From Rickettsiella endosymbiont of Xylota segnis (GTDB taxonomy: Bacteria > Pseudomonadota > Gammaproteobacteria > Diplorickettsiales > Diplorickettsiaceae): a stretch of DNA of 64,000 nucleotides. The position numbers were made by a program, and so were the translations under genes. Position 1 is the stretch's first letter. Each line of letters starts with the position of its first letter. Positions 8,950-20,046 of this stretch are shown one piece after another. The stretch spans positions 1,235,001 to 1,299,000 of the forward strand of contig NZ_OZ026451.1 in the NCBI RefSeq assembly GCF_964019545.1, read 5' to 3'. The notes below the pieces were generated by a model, which worked only from the letters and a program-made list of their open reading frames with translations, did no database searches and was not told where the DNA came from.

Positions 8950-9143
8950 TTTTCACTCCAAACCCTTAAATTTAAGATATTTCAGAAGGCGCAGTAGGGT
9001 ATCTCACTCCTGACTAAAAATCAATAACACTCTCGTAAAAATACATCAATTGCTAGTAATCTTAGCAAGCTGTGGGTCGCAATTTAACTGAATTTTAAAG
9101 AAAATACAGTCGTGTTTCCCATTCAACCAAAAATCTAGTAATT

Positions 9144-9260
9144 CTATCCTTGACGTTGCTTATGACGAGCTTCCGCTGAACAAATGACTCTTAATTTACC
9201 TTTTCTCTTAATAACCTTGCAGTTTCGGCAAATTTTTTTAATCGACGCTCTAACTTTCAT
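9144..9260 (-). CDS. rpmJ: 50S ribosomal protein L36 (short)
   Basis: A 38-codon gene read from ATG at 9260 to TAG at 9144. The protein starts [14 protein letters not shown] and ends EARHKQRQG. It keeps the zinc-ribbon ligands Cys11, Cys14, Cys27 and His33 of the C+ form of L36. It lies 43 bp after secY and before rpsM, the standard spc-alpha junction. It is easy to miss because of its size. Confidence 0.96.
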   Translation of the reverse strand: MKVRASIKKICRNCKVIKRKGKLRVICSAEARHKQRQG

Positions 9261-9303
9261 AATAACCTCTAAAGATGATGCTCGTAATTTTCTGAGCCAA
9301 TTA

Positions 9304-10659
9304 TTAGGCAGTGCCTGGCCCACCAGACAAACCCTTCAAATTGGCTTTTTTAAGTAAAGATTCATATTGATGCGACATCAATAAAGACTGAACCTGGACC
9401 ATAAAGTCCATAATAACCACTACAATAATTAATAGGGATGTACCCCCAAAATAAAAAGGCACATGCCAAGTAAATATCATAAATTCAGGTAATAAGGCAA
9501 CCAAAACCAAATAAATACAGCCTATCAAAGTAAGGCGAGTCATGGTTGTGTCAATGTATCGCGCACTTTGTTCGCCAGGCCTAATACCAGGGATAAATGC
9601 CCCAGATTTTTTCAAATTATCAGCAGTTTCCCTAGGGTTAAAAACCAATGCGGTATAAAAAAAAGAAAAAAATATGATTGCCGCAGCAAATAACAAAATA
9701 TAAAGCGGTTGACCGGGCGATAACCAGAAACTAAGCTTTCCCAACCAACTCAAGCCTTTAACGTTAGCAAACCAATTTGCAAAAGTTCCCGGTAACAACA
9801 TGATACTAGAAGCAAAAATAGGGGGAATGACTCCAGCCATATTAATCTTTAAAGGCAAATGACTGGTCTGTGCACTATAAATCTTCCGGCCTTGTTGGCG
9901 TTGCGGATAATTAACCGTAATTCGACGTTGTCCGCGCTCCATGAATACGACAAAAGCAGTTACCAACACAATAACCACCAAAATACAAAGTAAAGTTAGA
10001 AACTGAACCTGGCCCTGTCTAAATTGCTCTAAGGATTTAGCCATAGCCACTGGCAGTCCTGATACTATCCCTGAAAATATTATGAGCGAAATACCATTGC
10101 CAATACCATGCTCGGTAATCTGCTCACCTAACCACATCAAAAACATCGTACCGGTAACCAAAGTGACGGTAGCTACAAAATAAAAGAAAAAACCAGGATT
10201 CAGGACAACTTGATTACCAACTAACCATTTTGCCATACCCACGGCTTGAATTAACGCCAGCAGTGCAGTTCCGTAACGCGTGTATTGATTCAGTTTACGC
10301 CGCCCGGCTTCACCCTCTTTTTTAAGTTCTTCCAAAGCCGGCGTTACTGCCGTTAAAAGCTGAACAATGATAGAAACTGAAATATACGGTAATAAACCTA
10401 AAGCAAAAACAGTGAATCGAGAAAGAGCACCCCCAGAAAACATGTTAAATAGACCTAATATACTATTGCTCTGGTGGCTAAATAAATCGGCTAAGCGGTG
10501 TGGATCTAAACCAGGGACAGGAATATGGGCACCGATGCGATAAATAATTAATGCCAGCAAAACAAATAGCAAACGCCTTTTCAGTTCACTAAATCCGCTA
10601 TTAGGCGTTCGTCCCTTCGCCGAAGCAGCAGTCGTCGCTAGACGGCTAAGTTTTTCCAT
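9304..10659 (-). CDS. secY: Preprotein translocase subunit SecY
   Basis: The 451-aa channel subunit of the Sec translocon, with ten predicted membrane helices. Family marks include [12 protein letters not shown] (residues 41-52), the plug-adjacent [21 protein letters not shown], and the SecA/ribosome-binding loop region with [22 protein letters not shown]. It is 4 bp downstream of rplO and precedes rpmJ. Its partner secE is in this window at 39923; secG is not seen. Confidence 0.98.
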   Translation of the reverse strand: MEKLSRLATTAASAKGRTPNSGFSELKRRLLFVLLALIIYRIGAHIPVPGLDPHRLADLFSHQSNSILGLFNMFSGGALSRFTVFALGLLPYISVSIIVQLLTAVTPALEELKKEGEAGRRKLNQYTRYGTALLALIQAVGMAKWLVGNQVVLNPGFFFYFVATVTLVTGTMFLMWLGEQITEHGIGNGISLIIFSGIVSGLPVAMAKSLEQFRQGQVQFLTLLCILVVIVLVTAFVVFMERGQRRITVNYPQRQQGRKIYSAQTSHLPLKINMAGVIPPIFASSIMLLPGTFANWFANVKGLSWLGKLSFWLSPGQPLYILLFAAAIIFFSFFYTALVFNPRETADNLKKSGAFIPGIRPGEQSARYIDTTMTRLTLIGCIYLVLVALLPEFMIFTWHVPFYFGGTSLLIIVVVIMDFMVQVQSLLMSHQYESLLKKANLKGLSGGPGTA

Positions 10660-10663
10660 CTAT

Positions 10664-11098
10664 TTAAGCCTCAACACTGCCACCGGCTGCTTTAATTAAA
10701 GCCTCTGCTCCCCTACTTAACTTTATACCTTTTACTGTTACTGACCTTTCAAGTTTACCTGTTGCTATGAATTTAACCTCTTTTGTCAAAGCAGGTACCA
10801 AACGGCAATTTTTAAGTACTTGTATGTCAACAACATCAGCCTTAATTGTATTTAAGGCATCAATTCGTAGCACTTGTAGTGACAATGATTTAAAAGATGT
10901 AAATCCGAATTTAGGTAAACGACGCTGTAAAGGGGTTTGTCCACCTTCAAAACCTAGTTTATGAAAGCCACCAGCTCGCGCACGTTGTCCTTTATGACCT
11001 CGTCCGCAGGTTTTTCCTAAACCAGAACCTATTCCTCTGCCTACACGCTTTGCAGTGGGCTTTGAGCCCGGAGCAGGCTTCAATGTATTAAGATACAT
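10664..11098 (-). CDS. rplO: 50S ribosomal protein L15
   Basis: A 144-aa protein starting MYLNTLKPAPGSKPTAKRVG with the glycine-rich GRGIGSGLGKTCGRGHKGQRAR motif and GFEGGQTPLQRRLPKFGF. L15 extends into the large-subunit core and helps late assembly. It lies 2 bp after rpmD and 4 bp before secY. Normal length. Confidence 0.97.
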   Translation of the reverse strand: MYLNTLKPAPGSKPTAKRVGRGIGSGLGKTCGRGHKGQRARAGGFHKLGFEGGQTPLQRRLPKFGFTSFKSLSLQVLRIDALNTIKADVVDIQVLKNCRLVPALTKEVKFIATGKLERSVTVKGIKLSRGAEALIKAAGGSVEA

Positions 11099-11100
11099 AA

Positions 11101-11286
11101 TTAGATTTCCTCTACTTTGAGTAAATAAGCAACTTGATCGATCATTCCACGCATAGGCAAATTATCTTTCACCTCAACGATCTGATTTAACCGCTTTAAA
11201 CCCAATGAAAGAACTGTCGCAGTATGATGAGGTAAACGACCCGAGATACTACGTATAAGAGTCAAGCGCAATTTTTTTTCTGACAT
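11101..11286 (-). CDS. rpmD: 50S ribosomal protein L30
   Basis: A 61-aa protein with the L30 core LTLIRSISGRLPHHTATVLSLGLKRLNQ and the end VAYLLKVEEI. The usual TP/GTPK segment is replaced by SGRLPHH, within normal variation for gammaproteobacteria. It lies 15 bp after rpsE. Confidence 0.95.
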   Translation of the reverse strand: MSEKKLRLTLIRSISGRLPHHTATVLSLGLKRLNQIVEVKDNLPMRGMIDQVAYLLKVEEI

Positions 11287-11301
11287 ATCTACTTACCTAA
11301 A

Positions 11302-11805
11302 TTATTCGTAAATTTCTTTAATCGATTTTCCACGTTTATCCGCAATCATTTCAGGTGTAGACATACTTGACAATGCTTTTAAAGTGGCACGCACGACATT
11401 AATTCGATTTGAAGATCCAATGATCTTCGCTATGACATTTTTAATGCCTAACACTTCAAAAATTGCGCGCATCGGTCCGCCCGCAATAATACCTGTTCCT
11501 TCAACTGCAGGAAGTATTATTACCTTAGTTGCTCCGTGACGACCTATCAACGGATGATATAAGGTATGATTATTCAATTCGATATAAAGCATATCGCGTC
11601 GGGCTTTTTCCAAGGCTTTTTGCATGGCAACAGAAACTTCTCGCGCCGGACGTTTGCTAAAACCAATACGCCCTTTGCCATCGCCAACGACAACCCCCGC
11701 AGCAAAGCTAAAAATACGTCCACCTTTGACGACCTTAGCATGACGATTAACTGCAATTAATTTTTCTTGCAAGCCATCACTTTTTGTTGATTGATCAAAA
11801 CTCAT
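11302..11805 (-). CDS. rpsE: 30S ribosomal protein S5
   Basis: A 167-aa decoding-centre accuracy protein. The N-terminal double-stranded RNA-binding domain includes [20 protein letters not shown], and the C-terminal domain includes [20 protein letters not shown]. The spectinomycin loop around VVKGGR looks wild type. It lies between rplR and rpmD. Confidence 0.98.
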   Translation of the reverse strand: MSFDQSTKSDGLQEKLIAVNRHAKVVKGGRIFSFAAGVVVGDGKGRIGFSKRPAREVSVAMQKALEKARRDMLYIELNNHTLYHPLIGRHGATKVIILPAVEGTGIIAGGPMRAIFEVLGIKNVIAKIIGSSNRINVVRATLKALSSMSTPEMIADKRGKSIKEIYE

Positions 11806-11823
11806 CGATGAATAACCTTTTAA

Positions 11824-12186
11824 TTAAAAGGGCAATCCGGCTTCCCGGGCTGCCTCTGCCAATGCCTTGATACAACCATGATACTTAAAACCTGAACGAT
11901 CAAAAGCCACTTGATTTATTCCAACCGCTAATGCTCGCTTTGCTATAAAATCACCAACTATCGTCGCTGACTTAATATTATTTCCAGTAGTACCTAAGGT
12001 CTTGATTTCTTTATCGAGTGTAGACGCACTTACTAATACTTTATCGCCCCGATCGGCTGATACAATAATTTGTGCATAAATATGCTTAGACGTACGTGCC
12101 ACACATAAGCGTGCAACACCTAGTTGACGTATTTTAGCACGCGTCTTAGTTGCCCTACGTTTCCGTTTTAACTTCTTGTCTAACAT
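11824..12186 (-). CDS. rplR: 50S ribosomal protein L18
   Basis: A 120-aa 5S rRNA-binding protein that starts [19 protein letters not shown] and ends [21 protein letters not shown] (last residues), the typical L18 ending. It works with L5 in the central protuberance. It lies 15 bp after rplF. Normal length. Confidence 0.97.
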   Translation of the reverse strand: MLDKKLKRKRRATKTRAKIRQLGVARLCVARTSKHIYAQIIVSADRGDKVLVSASTLDKEIKTLGTTGNNIKSATIVGDFIAKRALAVGINQVAFDRSGFKYHGCIKALAEAAREAGLPF

Positions 12187-12201
12187 GCCTACCTCTAATC
12201 G

Positions 12202-12732
12202 CTATTTTTTCTTAGTTTCTTTTAATTTAATGCGTTCATTTGCATAACGAACACCTTTACCTTTATAAGCTTCCGGTGGACGATACTGACGTATCTCCGC
12301 TGCAACCTGTCCAACTAATTGCTTACTAAAACCGTGTATGACTATTTCTGTTGGGGTTGGTGTGGTAATAGTAATTCCATCGGGTATTTCATAATCTCTA
12401 GGATGTGAAAAACCTAAGGTTAGGTTAATTTTTTTACCTTGCACATTCGCTCTATAACCCACACCTACTAATTGTAGAACTTTCTTAAATCCCGTTACTA
12501 CGCCCTCAACCGCATTAGCTATATTGGCACGTGTAGTCCCAGCTAAAGCATCAGCTATTGTACTTTCATCTACAGGACTCACTTGTAAAGATTTATCTTT
12601 AATTTCAATATTAACTTGTTTAGGCAGCTTCAAATTCAAAACCGATTTACTGCTTTTAACAACTAGTGTTTCACCATCCAGCGTAACTTGCACATCGCCG
12701 AAATTTATTGGATTTTTTGCAACTCTTGACAT
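12202..12732 (-). CDS. rplF: 50S ribosomal protein L6
   Basis: A 176-aa two-domain protein starting MSRVAKNPI with LVGVGYRANVQGKKINLTLGFSHP in the middle and the signature RPPEAYKGKGVRYANERIKLKE at the end. L6 lies near the factor-binding site. It follows rpsH by 18 bp. Confidence 0.97.
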   Translation of the reverse strand: MSRVAKNPINFGDVQVTLDGETLVVKSSKSVLNLKLPKQVNIEIKDKSLQVSPVDESTIADALAGTTRANIANAVEGVVTGFKKVLQLVGVGYRANVQGKKINLTLGFSHPRDYEIPDGITITTPTPTEIVIHGFSKQLVGQVAAEIRQYRPPEAYKGKGVRYANERIKLKETKKK

Positions 12733-12750
12733 ATCAACCTTTCTTAACGT

Positions 12751-13140
12751 TTATTCAACGATAGCAATAACTTCGCCGCCTTGACCCAAAGCTCGAGCCG
12801 CTCTATCAGTCATTAATCCCTTAGGAGTAGATATTATGGCTATTCCTAAGCCAGCGACTACTTTAGGTAGCTCAGTCGCTGAACGATAAATGCGTAATCC
12901 AGGACGACTCACACGTTTTAATGCTGCAATAACGGGTTTGTCTAAATAATATTTTAAAAATATTGTCAGCCAGGACCTACATCCTTTTTCTTCACATTGA
13001 AAATCAGAGATATATCCTTCATATTTTAACAACTTAGCAATAGCTAATTTAATTTTTGACGAAGGCATCGATACCGTTGGCTTTTTAATCGCTTGGGCAT
13101 TTTTTATTTGGCAGAGCATATCTGCGATAGGATCTTGCAT
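12751..13140 (-). CDS. rpsH: 30S ribosomal protein S8
   Basis: A 129-aa 16S central-domain binder starting [16 protein letters not shown] and ending [11 protein letters not shown]. In enterobacteria S8 represses the spc operon by binding near rplE; that site was not examined here. The [15 protein letters not shown] motif is present. It lies 12 bp after rpsN. Confidence 0.97.
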   Translation of the reverse strand: MQDPIADMLCQIKNAQAIKKPTVSMPSSKIKLAIAKLLKYEGYISDFQCEEKGCRSWLTIFLKYYLDKPVIAALKRVSRPGLRIYRSATELPKVVAGLGIAIISTPKGLMTDRAARALGQGGEVIAIVE

Positions 13141-13152
13141 ATATTTTTTACC

Positions 13153-13458
13153 TTACCAGCTTGATTTAACTAATCCTGGGAGCTCACCTTTCATAGCATA
13201 AAGCCGCAGCATATTTCGAGACAGTCCAAAGTGCCGATAAACTCCACGTGGTCGTCCTGTTAAACGACAACGGTTACGTAATCGCACTGGAGAAGAATCA
13301 CGTGGCAATAATTGAATTTTTTGTTGTGCCAACCACTTATCTTCATCAGATGCATTTATGCTGTAAATAATTTCTTTCAATTCAGCACGTTTTACCGCAT
13401 ATTTTTTAACAATAAGTTCGCGCTTTTTCTGGCGCATAATTACACTTTTCTTTGCCAT
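13153..13458 (-). CDS. rpsN: 30S ribosomal protein S14 (zinc-free)
   Basis: A 101-aa protein with [22 protein letters not shown] and the ending GLVKSSW. It lacks the paired CXXC motifs, so it is the long zinc-independent form usual in gammaproteobacteria. It lies 5 bp after rplE. Confidence 0.97.
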   Translation of the reverse strand: MAKKSVIMRQKKRELIVKKYAVKRAELKEIIYSINASDEDKWLAQQKIQLLPRDSSPVRLRNRCRLTGRPRGVYRHFGLSRNMLRLYAMKGELPGLVKSSW

Positions 13459-13463
13459 AAATA

Positions 13464-14009
13464 TTAATTCTCTTTAAACGGAAACTCAAATGCAACTAAT
13501 AAAGCTCGTCCTTCCTTATCAGTTTTAGCGGTCGTAGTAATCGTAATATCCATACCACGTAAAGCATCAATTGTATCGTATTTAATTTCAGGAAAAACAA
13601 TTTGCTCACGAATTCCTAAACTATAATTCCCACGACCATCAAAAGATCGAGGGCTAAATCCACGAAAATCTCGAATTCGTGGTATCGCTACACTAATTAA
13701 ACGATCTAAAAACTCGTACATACGATTTTTTCGTAATGTTACTTTACAGCCAATAGGCCATTCTTCTCTGATTTTAAAGCCCGCATTAGATTTCTTTGCC
13801 TTAGTAACTATTGGTTTTTGTGCAGCAATTAATGTCATATCTGACACGGCTGCATCAATTACCTTTTTATTTGCTGCGGCTTCACCAACACCCATGTTGA
13901 GTGTGATTTTAGTAATACGTGGAACTTCCATGACGCTATCATATGCAAATTCTTGCTTAAGCTGCGCCATAACTGTATTTAAATAATATTCTTTTAACCT
14001 TGCCATCAA
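13464..14009 (-). CDS. rplE: 50S ribosomal protein L5
   Basis: A 5S rRNA-binding central-protuberance protein, 181 aa from the ATG at 14009 or 180 from the adjacent ATG at 14006, which gives the more usual MARLKEYY start. Motifs: [33 protein letters not shown] and [19 protein letters not shown]. It lies 14 bp after rplX. Confidence 0.97.
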   Translation of the reverse strand: MMARLKEYYLNTVMAQLKQEFAYDSVMEVPRITKITLNMGVGEAAANKKVIDAAVSDMTLIAAQKPIVTKAKKSNAGFKIREEWPIGCKVTLRKNRMYEFLDRLISVAIPRIRDFRGFSPRSFDGRGNYSLGIREQIVFPEIKYDTIDALRGMDITITTTAKTDKEGRALLVAFEFPFKEN

Positions 14010-14023
14010 ATCTCACCTAATTA

Positions 14024-14344
14024 TTAGATATCAACCAGCTCACCGTTGGATTTAAAGATACGTACCATCTTTCCATCCTCCAGTTTTTTTATCCCGACCT
14101 TATCACCTTTTTTCGAAACTGGATTATACAAAGCCAGATTCGTTAAATTAATTAAGGCTTCTTGCGATACAATTCCCCCAGCAACATTTTTTTGCGGGTT
14201 AGGTTTCACATGTTTTTTTACTAAGTTAATACCTTCTACGCGCGCACGGTTCTTAGTAGTGCAAACACTCAATATTTTACCTTGTTTACCCTTGTCTTTA
14301 CCGGTTATGGCGATGACTGTATCGCCCTTTCTAATTTTACGCAT
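14024..14344 (-). CDS. rplX: 50S ribosomal protein L24
   Basis: A 106-aa KOW-domain protein ([22 protein letters not shown]) that nucleates large-subunit assembly near the tunnel exit. It includes the [13 protein letters not shown] segment typical of bacterial L24. It lies 13 bp after rplN. Confidence 0.97.
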   Translation of the reverse strand: MRKIRKGDTVIAITGKDKGKQGKILSVCTTKNRARVEGINLVKKHVKPNPQKNVAGGIVSQEALINLTNLALYNPVSKKGDKVGIKKLEDGKMVRIFKSNGELVDI

Positions 14345-14357
14345 ATTGTGCTCTACC

Positions 14358-14726
14358 TTATAATACTTCAGAGGCCAAAGAGATAATCTTCATAAAGCGT
14401 TCGGTACGTAATTCTCTAGGAACAGGACCAAAAACCCGCGTGCCTAATGGTTGTAATTGTGCTGTCAATAAAATAACAGCATTGCTATCAAAACGTATCA
14501 CACTCCCATCACCTCTACGTACTCTTTTTTTAGTACGCACAACGACAGCATGCCAAACTTCGCCTTTTTTCACCTTACCACGAGGTACAGCATCTTTAAC
14601 GCTGACTCTAATAACATCTCCAACTCCCGCGTAACGTCGCTTTGACCCACCGAGCACCTTAATACACATCACACTGCGAGCGCCGCTATTATCTGCCACA
14701 GCCAGTTTAGTTTGCATTTGTATCAT
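14358..14726 (-). CDS. rplN: 50S ribosomal protein L14
   Basis: A 122-aa protein starting [19 protein letters not shown] and ending [14 protein letters not shown]14 lies at the inter-subunit interface and is the docking site of the silencing factor RsfS. It begins the spc-type gene block directly after rpsQ with a 12-bp gap, so S10 and spc are continuous. Confidence 0.98.
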   Translation of the reverse strand: MIQMQTKLAVADNSGARSVMCIKVLGGSKRRYAGVGDVIRVSVKDAVPRGKVKKGEVWHAVVVRTKKRVRRGDGSVIRFDSNAVILLTAQLQPLGTRVFGPVPRELRTERFMKIISLASEVL

Positions 14727-14738
14727 AAAAAACTTCCC

Positions 14739-15032
14739 CTATCCCGTCGTTTCTTCAGGAACGGGTTGCTGATTTATCGACTTTACTACCACTTGCACAA
14801 GCGACCAGGCCTTTCGTTTAGAAATCGGGCGTCCCTCCTGGATAATAACGATATCACCTTCTTGACATTGATTTTCAGCGTCATGAGCAAGAATTTTACT
14901 GCTACGTTTTAAATACTTTCCGTACTTAGGATGCTTCACTTTACGTTCTATCGAAACGTTAATGGTTTTATCCATCTTATTACTGATAACTCGACCTGTT
15001 AAGGTTCGATTGACTTTAATAGCTTGGCTCAT
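14739..15032 (-). CDS. rpsQ: 30S ribosomal protein S17
   Basis: A 97-aa OB-fold 16S binder with [25 protein letters not shown] and [19 protein letters not shown]. The last residues ([11 protein letters not shown]) extend it slightly past the 84-aa E. coli form. Its start overlaps the stop of rpmC by 4 bp. Confidence 0.97.
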   Translation of the reverse strand: MSQAIKVNRTLTGRVISNKMDKTINVSIERKVKHPKYGKYLKRSSKILAHDAENQCQEGDIVIIQEGRPISKRKAWSLVQVVVKSINQQPVPEETTG

Positions 15033-15238
15033 ACTTTTTTCTGGCCTATGTTTTCGTGTAAAATAGTTAATATTGTTGCTAACAACCGCCGAACTGCTTT
15101 TAATCTATGTGTTGCAGTCAATTGATGTGTCGCATGCTGTGCTTCTAATTTAAACTTTTCCTGTCCTAACTTAAAACTTTCTTCCTTAAGTGATTCAATG
15201 GATAAATTTCTTAACTCAATCTTTTCTTTTTTATTCAT
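15029..15238 (-). CDS. rpmC: 50S ribosomal protein L29
   Basis: A 69-aa two-helix protein at the tunnel exit with [17 protein letters not shown] and the [13 protein letters not shown] helix. It overlaps rplP by one base and rpsQ by four, so the three are tightly coupled. Confidence 0.95.
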   Translation of the reverse strand: MNKKEKIELRNLSIESLKEESFKLGQEKFKLEAQHATHQLTATHRLKAVRRLLATILTILHENIGQKKV

Positions 15239-15651
15239 TAAAGCACCGTCCGCGTAACAAAATTAGTTGTCATAGGCAATTTCGCTGCTGCCAATTTTAA
15301 AGCCACTCTAGCCATATCAGCAGATATACCTTCCATTTCAAATAAAACGCGACCGGGTTGAATAACGGCTACCCAATATTCAACGCTGCCCTTCCCTTTA
15401 CCCTGACGCACTTCTAAAGGTTTTTTGGTAATCGGCTTATCAGGAAATATCCTAATCCAAACCTTCCCACCTCTTTTAATGTGTCGCGTTAAGGCGCGGC
15501 GCGCTGCTTCAATTTGTCTCGAAGTAATAAAGCCTGCAGCCGTTGCTTTCAAGCCAAATTGTCCAAAACTAACTTCTGTGCCTCGTGTAGCAATTCCGCG
15601 ATTACGCCCTTTAAACTGCTTACGATATTTTGTTCGTTTGGGTTGCAACAT
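15238..15651 (-). CDS. rplP: 50S ribosomal protein L16
   Basis: A 137-aa protein starting [19 protein letters not shown], with [32 protein letters not shown] and the [15 protein letters not shown] loop that reaches toward the peptidyl-transferase region. Normal length. It lies 35 bp after rpsC. Confidence 0.98.
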   Translation of the reverse strand: MLQPKRTKYRKQFKGRNRGIATRGTEVSFGQFGLKATAAGFITSRQIEAARRALTRHIKRGGKVWIRIFPDKPITKKPLEVRQGKGKGSVEYWVAVIQPGRVLFEMEGISADMARVALKLAAAKLPMTTNFVTRTVL

Positions 15652-15686
15652 AATCTTTTCCCAACTATCTATTCTTCAATATTATT

Positions 15687-16463
15687 TTAACGCGTCGCTT
15701 CATCTACAATTTCTTTATTCACAGCATGTTTCGTGCTAGCAGGTTGACGTCTGCGACTATAATGCTTTTGATTTCGATCATCAAGAAATTGTGTTTTAGC
15801 TTCAGTAGTTTCAATATTCGAAATTTTTGAACGATCAAAAACTTCACCCTTATAAATCCAAACCTTTACACCTAATTTGCCATAGGTTGTTTGCGCTTCT
15901 GCTAAACTGTAATCGATGTCCGCACGAAAAGTGTGTAACGGTACGCTTCCTTCTTGATAGCGTTCGCTACGCGCAATTTCTGCACCACCTAAACGTCCCG
16001 AAACATTAATCTTAATTCCAAGTGCGCCTAATCGTAAGGCCGTTTGCACTGCACGTTTCATAGCACGACGAAACATAACACGTCTTTCTAATTGTTGTGC
16101 AATATTTTCTGCAACTAATTTTGCATCTAATTCCGGCTTCTTCACTTCCACTACGGAAAGTCGAACGGGCACCAGCATAATTTTTTCTAATTGCTCTCTT
16201 AAACGATCGATGTATTCACCCTTTTTTCCGATTACTATGCCTGGCTTAGCAACGGAGATCGTTATTTTTGATTTTCTGGCTGCGCGTTCTATTTGTATTG
16301 AAGAAACCCCAGCTTGTAAAAGCGCCTTTTCAATAAGTTTACGAGCACATAAATCACTGTAAAGATTATCCGCATAATCACGGGACTTTTTTGCATACCA
16401 TCTAGCTGTCGATGTTCGGGTAATACCTAAACGTATTCCAACAGGATTAACCTTATGGCCCAT
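15687..16463 (-). CDS. rpsC: 30S ribosomal protein S3
   Basis: A 258-aa KH-domain protein lining the mRNA entry. It starts [16 protein letters not shown], with the KH GXXG loop in [15 protein letters not shown] and the C-terminal [11 protein letters not shown]. It carries a basic tail of about 40 residues (ending EIVDEATR) and so is longer than the 233-aa E. coli protein. It lies 2 bp after rplV. Confidence 0.97.
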   Translation of the reverse strand: MGHKVNPVGIRLGITRTSTARWYAKKSRDYADNLYSDLCARKLIEKALLQAGVSSIQIERAARKSKITISVAKPGIVIGKKGEYIDRLREQLEKIMLVPVRLSVVEVKKPELDAKLVAENIAQQLERRVMFRRAMKRAVQTALRLGALGIKINVSGRLGGAEIARSERYQEGSVPLHTFRADIDYSLAEAQTTYGKLGVKVWIYKGEVFDRSKISNIETTEAKTQFLDDRNQKHYSRRRQPASTKHAVNKEIVDEATR

Positions 16464-16465
16464 AA

Positions 16466-16813
16466 TTAGTTTTTCTCCCCATTTTCATCTGACACTTTTA
16501 CTGTAATGTGACACGTTGGTTTCAGTATGCGGTTGCTTCGGCCTTTAGCTCGGGCATGCATACGCTTTAAAGTTGGACCTTGATCTACAAAAATTGTCGA
16601 TACCTTCAGCATATCGATATCAGCTCCAGCATTATGTTCTGCATTCGCTACAGCAGATTCTAAAACTTTTTTTATCGCCTTAGCATTTTTTTTGACACTC
16701 ATTGTCAAGATTTGCATTGCCTTTTCCACGGTTTGACCGCGTACTTGATTCGCCACTAACCGACATTTTTGCGGTGACAATCGTGCGTATTTTAAATGTG
16801 CTGCAACTTCCAC
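16466..16813 (-). CDS. rplV: 50S ribosomal protein L22
   Basis: A 115-aa tunnel protein with the helix [16 protein letters not shown] and the beta-hairpin region [22 protein letters not shown], which narrows the exit tunnel. No obvious macrolide-resistance change is visible. It lies 17 bp after rpsS. Confidence 0.97.
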   Translation of the reverse strand: MEVAAHLKYARLSPQKCRLVANQVRGQTVEKAMQILTMSVKKNAKAIKKVLESAVANAEHNAGADIDMLKVSTIFVDQGPTLKRMHARAKGRSNRILKPTCHITVKVSDENGEKN

Positions 16814-16830
16814 TTTCTATTCCCCATTAA

Positions 16831-17124
16831 CTATTTTTTTTCATCTGCGCCTTTGGCTTTCTTATCAGCTGCTCTATGGCTACGAAAAGTTCGTGTAATA
16901 GAAAACTCTCCTAATTTGTGACCTATCATATTTTCGGTAATATAAATAGGAACAAAGTCACGACCATTATGAACCGCTATAGTCAAACCTATCATTTCAG
17001 GCAAAATCATAGAGCTACGTGACCATGTTTTAATAGGTCGCTTAACACTTGCGGCTTGGGCTGCCTGTACTTTTTTCGTTAAATGTCCCTGTATATATGG
17101 ACCTTTTTTTACTGAGCGTGGCAC
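16831..17124 (-). CDS. rpsS: 30S ribosomal protein S19
   Basis: A 97-aa head protein starting [15 protein letters not shown], with the signature [18 protein letters not shown] and a short lysine-rich tail ([12 protein letters not shown]). It partners S13 in the head. It lies 22 bp after rplB. Confidence 0.98.
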   Translation of the reverse strand: MPRSVKKGPYIQGHLTKKVQAAQAASVKRPIKTWSRSSMILPEMIGLTIAVHNGRDFVPIYITENMIGHKLGEFSITRTFRSHRAADKKAKGADEKK

Positions 17125-17146
17125 TAGATCACCTCGTCAAATTAAA

Positions 17147-17974
17147 TTATTTCTTCTTACGTCGTTGCACAATCATTTTTGCATCGCGTTTATTGCGGCG
17201 CGTTTTATAACCTTTGGTTGGAAGACCCGTAGGACTCACTGGATGTCGACCACCTGAAGTTTTACCTTCACCACCACCATGCGGGTGATCAACCGGATTC
17301 ATCGCCACACCTCTAACGGTAGGACGAATTCCACGCCAACGGGATGCTCCTGCCTTCCCTAACGAACGCAGATTATGATCATTATTACTGACAACACCTA
17401 TGCTCGCTTTACATTCGACAGGTACTTTTCGTAGCTCTCCCGATCGCAGCCGTATAGTAGCATAATCTCCCTCACGTGCAATGAGCTGTACATACGCACC
17501 AGCACTACGTGCCAATTGAGCTCCTTTACCAGGTTTCAGTTCAATAGCGTGCAATACAGTCCCAACAGGGATATTGCGCAAAGGCAATGAGTTTCCGGGC
17601 CGAATCAAAGCCTCCGGCCCAGCATTGACTTGCATACCAACTTTGAGATCGTTCGGAGCCAAAATATAACGACGCTCACCATCTGGATATAGAATCAAGG
17701 CAATGTGCGCAGTACGATTTGGATCGTATTCTATCCTTTCAGCACGTCCGCTGATTCCTTCTTTATCACGTTTAAAGTCTATTAAGCGATACTGCTGCTT
17801 ATGACCCCCGCCTTGATGACGTGTAGTAATTCTGCCTTGATTATTGCGCCCGCCCTTTTTAGGTTTTGGAGCTAATAAACTACTATGCGGCTTACCTTTA
17901 TGTAGACCTACTTTGGATATCTCAACGACAAAGCGTCGGCCTGGCGAGGTAGGATTTGCTTTTTTACTAGGCAT
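17147..17974 (-). CDS. rplB: 50S ribosomal protein L2
   Basis: A 275-aa protein needed for subunit joining and peptidyl transfer. The C-terminal signature [21 protein letters not shown] includes the conserved histidine of the DHPHGGG loop. The end is MIVQRRKKK. Normal length. Confidence 0.98.
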   Translation of the reverse strand: MPSKKANPTSPGRRFVVEISKVGLHKGKPHSSLLAPKPKKGGRNNQGRITTRHQGGGHKQQYRLIDFKRDKEGISGRAERIEYDPNRTAHIALILYPDGERRYILAPNDLKVGMQVNAGPEALIRPGNSLPLRNIPVGTVLHAIELKPGKGAQLARSAGAYVQLIAREGDYATIRLRSGELRKVPVECKASIGVVSNNDHNLRSLGKAGASRWRGIRPTVRGVAMNPVDHPHGGGEGKTSGGRHPVSPTGLPTKGYKTRRNKRDAKMIVQRRKKK

Positions 17975-17989
17975 AATACTTAATTCTCT

Positions 17990-18304
17990 CTATTTTGTTC
18001 CGGTAAAATCGATGTCATAACCTTCTTTCAAGCTTACATAAGCTTTTTTCCAGCCCTTTAACTGACCTTCAACTTGTTTAAAGCGTCGACCTTTGGCTTT
18101 TACATTCAAAAGTTGAACGGCATTTACTTTAACATTAAACAATGATTCTACCGCTTGTTTAATTTCTGACTTATTTGCATTCTTTAATACTTTAAACACG
18201 AACTGCCGATGCTTATCCGCCAGCATCGTAGATTTTTCTGATAAATGTGGCCGTTGAATAAGCTTAAATCGGCGCAACTGCTGGGTTAGGGCACTGTTCA
18301 TCAT
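17990..18304 (-). CDS. rplW: 50S ribosomal protein L23
   Basis: A 104-aa tunnel-exit protein that docks trigger factor and SRP. It contains [22 protein letters not shown] and [23 protein letters not shown]. Its start overlaps rplD by 4 bp. Confidence 0.96.
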   Translation of the reverse strand: MMNSALTQQLRRFKLIQRPHLSEKSTMLADKHRQFVFKVLKNANKSEIKQAVESLFNVKVNAVQLLNVKAKGRRFKQVEGQLKGWKKAYVSLKEGYDIDFTGTK

Positions 18305-18918
18305 GCTAAGAGTTCCTCAATTTGTTTTAAAGCAGGCGCTGTGATTAATATCTTTTCATAATGAATTAAGTTAACTGGATTAATAGCTTCCACGTCAGTT
18401 AATTCTACTTTATGTACATTTCTTGCCGCTAAATAAATATTTTCATTAACTTCTTCAAGAACAATAAGAACTTTTTGGTCGATCTTGAGATCATGTAGTT
18501 TTGCAACTAGATCACGGGTCTTAGCATTTTCGAGTTCAAACGATTCTAAAACAATAAATCTTCCTTGTCGTAAAAGCTCTGAACAAATGGATCGCATCGC
18601 TGCACGATACATTTTTTTATTTACTTTTTGTGAAAAATCTTGCGTACTTGCCGCAAAAGTAACACCACCACTACGCCAAAGCGGACTACGAATAGTACCT
18701 GCTCTTGCACGACCCATACCCTTTTGCTTCCAAGGTTTTTTTCCACCACCACTTACAGCAGCACGATTTTTCTGCGCACGCGTACCTTGCCGTCCACCTG
18801 CTAAGTAAGCAGTGACAACTTGATGGACTAAAGGCTCATTAAATCGACATCCGAAAACAGTTTCTGACAACTGCAGTTCTTGATTCGAGCCATTCTTTGT
18901 TACTAAAGCCACTTGCAT
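18301..18918 (-). CDS. rplD: 50S ribosomal protein L4
   Basis: A 205-aa tunnel protein. I chose the ATG at 18918, giving [10 protein letters not shown], because it aligns with the family start and [18 protein letters not shown] follows at the expected distance. A TTG at 18951 would add 11 residues without homology or a good ribosome site. The tunnel loop [22 protein letters not shown] is present. In enterobacteria L4 represses the S10 operon through a leader before rpsJ. Here tuf ends only 18 bp before rpsJ, so that leader is missing. Confidence 0.95.
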   Translation of the reverse strand: MQVALVTKNGSNQELQLSETVFGCRFNEPLVHQVVTAYLAGGRQGTRAQKNRAAVSGGGKKPWKQKGMGRARAGTIRSPLWRSGGVTFAASTQDFSQKVNKKMYRAAMRSICSELLRQGRFIVLESFELENAKTRDLVAKLHDLKIDQKVLIVLEEVNENIYLAARNVHKVELTDVEAINPVNLIHYEKILITAPALKQIEELLA

Positions 18919-18965
18919 AAAGCCATTCCAAAAATTTATAGTGCAAATCAATCTCTACTAAGAGA

Positions 18966-19637
18966 TCAACCTCGGTTTCGTTTATTCTTTTTTCTTACTG
19001 CAGGTTTAACAATCACTCGGCCACCAGGTGCTCCAGGTACCGCTCCTTTTATATGCAGCAAATTCCGTTCAGGTTCGACCTTAACTACTTCTAGAGATTG
19101 AATAGTGCAACGGTGATTTCCTAACTGTCCACACATTTTCTTCCCTTTGAATACCCGACCTGGTGATTGACGCTGACCTATAGAACCGGGTGCACGATGT
19201 GAAAGTGAATTACCATGCGTTGCATCTTGCGTAGCAAAATGGTGTCGCTTAATGACACCGGCAAATCCTTTACCTTTATTAGTTCCAGTTACATCAACCC
19301 ATGTGCCTAATTTAAATAATTGTTCTACTGTAATCTCTTTTCCTAGTGATAAATCCTTTAAAAATTCACTATCATCGTCAGTTAATTGAAATTCCCAAAG
19401 ACCTTTCCCAGGTTCAACATTGGCCTTAGAAAAATGACCTGCTTCAGCTTTATTTAGACGTGAAGAAGATTTTTTGTCTGTGGTTACTTGAACAGATTTA
19501 TATCCATCGCGCTCTTTCGTTTTAATTTGAACGATACGATTAGGCAGTATTTGAATGAGCGTAACAGGTATTGCTGAACCGTTCTCAGCAAATATCTGTG
19601 TCATACCACATTTTCGACCTATTAAACCCATTGTCAT
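18966..19637 (-). CDS. rplC: 50S ribosomal protein L3
   Basis: L3 initiates 50S assembly and is the target of PrmB, whose gene is at 4325. The 223-aa frame from ATG 19637 ([16 protein letters not shown]) is preceded by AGGTG at good spacing; the GTG at 19646 lies inside that ribosome site. The methylated-glutamine region reads [21 protein letters not shown]. It ends with a basic tail ([10 protein letters not shown]). It lies 29 bp after rpsJ. Confidence 0.96.
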   Translation of the reverse strand: MTMGLIGRKCGMTQIFAENGSAIPVTLIQILPNRIVQIKTKERDGYKSVQVTTDKKSSSRLNKAEAGHFSKANVEPGKGLWEFQLTDDDSEFLKDLSLGKEITVEQLFKLGTWVDVTGTNKGKGFAGVIKRHHFATQDATHGNSLSHRAPGSIGQRQSPGRVFKGKKMCGQLGNHRCTIQSLEVVKVEPERNLLHIKGAVPGAPGGRVIVKPAVRKKNKRNRG

Positions 19638-19674
19638 AAAAAACACCTACACTGAATTAATACTTTTAAGGAAA

Positions 19675-20028
19675 TTACTTATCTTTCTTTTCACTTTTTT
19701 CTTTTTTATCACTCATAATTTTTACCTGAATCTCAACATTAGAAGGTAAGGCTTCAAGATATTTGAGTGCATCTACTGTTTTATCAGTCGAAGCATAAAC
19801 GTCTATTAAACGTTTATGAGTACGTATTTCATACTGATCCCGGGCATCTTTGTCGACATGAGGTGAAGTGTTAAGTGTACACTTCTTTATATGGGTCGGC
19901 AAAGGAAGCGGGGAGATAATAGCTCCTGTTCTTTTCAATGAATTCACTATTTCTTTTGTTGTTGCATCGATTAATCGATGGTCAAACGCAAGTAAGACAA
20001 TACGCAAATCTGGGCTTTTTAAAGACAT
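19675..20028 (-). CDS. rpsJ: 30S ribosomal protein S10 / NusE, with Lys-rich tail
   Basis: S10 is a head protein and also NusE, the partner of NusB in antitermination and of the NusG KOW domain in coupling. The 117-aa protein has the loop SPLPLPTHIKKCTLNTSPHVDKDARDQYE. It carries an extra C-terminal tail (SDKKEKSEKKDK) absent from the 103-aa E. coli protein. It lies 18 bp after tuf, so the str and S10 clusters form one transcription unit. Confidence 0.97.
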   Translation of the reverse strand: MSLKSPDLRIVLLAFDHRLIDATTKEIVNSLKRTGAIISPLPLPTHIKKCTLNTSPHVDKDARDQYEIRTHKRLIDVYASTDKTVDALKYLEALPSNVEIQVKIMSDKKEKSEKKDK

Positions 20029-20046
20029 AAAATTTCCTACTGACCA

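Noticed and set aside
8950-9143. S4-binding alpha-operon pseudoknot before rpsM
   Set aside because: The spacer is long enough and has a small inverted repeat, but I could not match it to the known enterobacterial structure.
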